In this document: positions 12,650-13,438 of the stretch, in pieces
How the letters are laid out: each line of letters starts with the position of its first letter
Position numbering within the stretch: position 1 is the stretch's first letter
Source of the DNA: Anaerolineaceae bacterium
GTDB lineage: Bacteria > Chloroflexota > Anaerolineae > Anaerolineales > Villigracilaceae
Direction: 5' to 3'
DNA length: 13,438 bases
NCBI GenBank assembly: GCA_022181005.1
Contig: BQMV01000021.1
Span: 1-13,438 of the forward strand
Translations under genes and position numbers: made by a program
The notes under the pieces: generated by a model
Told to the model about the DNA's origin: nothing
The model's database searches: none
Seen by the model: only the letters and a program-made list of their open reading frames with translations

Positions 12650-13438
12650 ATGGACTGGCACACACGCTATCTGCAACAAGCGGGCTGGACGCGCGACCTG
12701 CGCGTCTATCTGTTCGCAAAGGCGGAGGCAAAGTCTGCGCGTCGAATCTTGGAAGTGGGATGCGGCACCGGGGCGATCCTCGCGACGATTGCGCCTTCGG
12801 CGGCTCTTCACGGCGTAGACATTGATCCGCGCGCGCTCGCGCAATGCCGGGGGAATGCCGCGAATGCGATCCTCACGCGCGGCGACGGGCTTGCCCTCCC
12901 CTATTCAAACGGGTCGTTCGATCTTGTCTTTTGCCATTATTTTTTGTTATGGGTGAGCGATCCTTTGCAAGCCGTCCGCGAAATGAAGCGGGTGACGCGC
13001 CCCGGTGGACACGTCCTTGCGCTGGCGGAACCGGATTATTTTTCCCGGGTGGATGCGCCGGACGAGTTGAAGGCTCTCAGCGCGTGGCAGGTCGAATCGC
13101 TGAAACGGCAGGGAGCCGATCCCGGCTTCGGCGCGCGGCTGGCAGAGACGTTTTTCGAGGCGGGGATAAAACTCGAAGAAACGGGACCCATTCAACCCGT
13201 CGAAAAAGAAGCGGATGCCGAGGGGTTTGAGTTGGAATGGGCGGTGATCGAATCCGATGTGGCGGGAATGGTCGAGGAGGAGGAAATCCAAAAAATGAGA
13301 TTGTTGGATACGCAGGCGCGGAAAAGCGGCCGAGCGCGTTTTGCGAGTGCCTACTGTATTTTGCGTGGGGGCGGGTTTAATTTCGTTGGGCTCGCTCGCG
13401 GAATATTGATAGAGCAACCCCACCGATGCCGCGCCGAG
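12650..13438 (+). CDS. Class I SAM-dependent methyltransferase (runs off window; likely frameshifted near its end)
   Basis: The ATG abuts the TAA of the preceding gene (TAAATG), implying translational coupling. The product shows the Methyltransf_11 pattern: motif I ILEVGCGTGA at 33-42, acidic loop GVDIDP at 55-60, GDGLALPYSNGSFDLVFCHY at 78-97 and RVTRPGGHVLALAEPDY at 114-130. The substrate is unknown; position suggests that it acts on the same target as the radical SAM enzyme, or is an accessory. The frame stays open to the window edge, but from 13357 another + strand frame reads YFAWGRV and stops at 13378-13380, a familiar kind of ending for such enzymes (from memory). The in-frame continuation looks unlike protein. 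An indel between about 13337 and 13357 would reconcile this and would give a protein of about 242 residues. Confidence 0.8.
   Translation, partial: MDWHTRYLQQAGWTRDLRVYLFAKAEAKSARRILEVGCGTGAILATIAPSAALHGVDIDPRALAQCRGNAANAILTRGDGLALPYSNGSFDLVFCHYFLLWVSDPLQAVREMKRVTRPGGHVLALAEPDYFSRVDAPDELKALSAWQVESLKRQGADPGFGARLAETFFEAGIKLEETGPIQPVEKEADAEGFELEWAVIESDVAGMVEEEEIQKMRLLDTQARKSGRARFASAYCILRGGGFNFVGLARGILIEQPHRCRAE

Noticed and set aside
13377..13438. Possible end of a convergent minus-strand gene (19 codons, RRGIGGVALSIFRERAQRN, stop at 13377-13379)
   Set aside because: It would fit if the methyltransferase really ends at 13380, since the two stop codons would overlap. Nineteen codons without a known motif are too little to call a gene.

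Overview
The window looks like a chromosomal segment of an uncultured member of the Chloroflexota, most likely class Anaerolineae. This is a judgement from gene content and style: GC-rich coding sequence, Thr/Pro-rich linkers and tails on secreted or membrane proteins, a RodZ-type protein, a separate methylmalonyl-CoA mutase large subunit, and a dispersed-repeat-like element. No rRNA, tRNA, CRISPR array or intact transposase gene was seen.

Layout. Positions 1-1918 (+ strand) hold the end of a polytopic membrane protein, then a promoter driving a membrane-anchored TPR-like protein that overlaps a four-helix CopD-like membrane protein. A perfect 17-bp stem at 1942-1986 separates these from a convergent - strand group. 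That group, in transcription order, is the methylmalonyl-CoA mutase large subunit (7754-6102), ribosomal protein bL9 (5952-5419), a RodZ-like protein with two helix-turn-helix domains (5120-3426) and RimO (3387-2041). Between rplI and rodZ lie an inverted-repeat element whose end contains the rplI stop codon, and a minus-strand terminator.

Positions 7960-13438 (+ strand) form a compact five-gene operon diverging from the mutase gene, with gaps of 25, 21, 27 and 0 bp. Its genes are (1) a two-helix membrane protein with a zinc ribbon; (2) a 561-residue secreted/membrane protein, DUF2207-like in layout, ending in CACACAGCACACAGGGR; (3) a radical SAM/SPASM enzyme with an N-terminal PqqD-like domain; (4) a paralogue of (3) in which all three cluster cysteines and the SPASM cysteines are replaced or missing; and (5) a class I SAM-dependent methyltransferase that runs off the window and probably carries a frameshift near its end.

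The best candidate for an undescribed system is this operon. I infer that the Cys-Ala tail of the membrane protein is the substrate, that the active radical SAM enzyme modifies it, and that the cysteine-less paralogue helps with recognition or as a partner subunit. The methyltransferase and zinc-ribbon protein would be accessory. It would amount to a RiPP-like modification applied to the cytosolic end of a resident membrane protein rather than to a small exported peptide. None of the chemistry can be shown from sequence alone.
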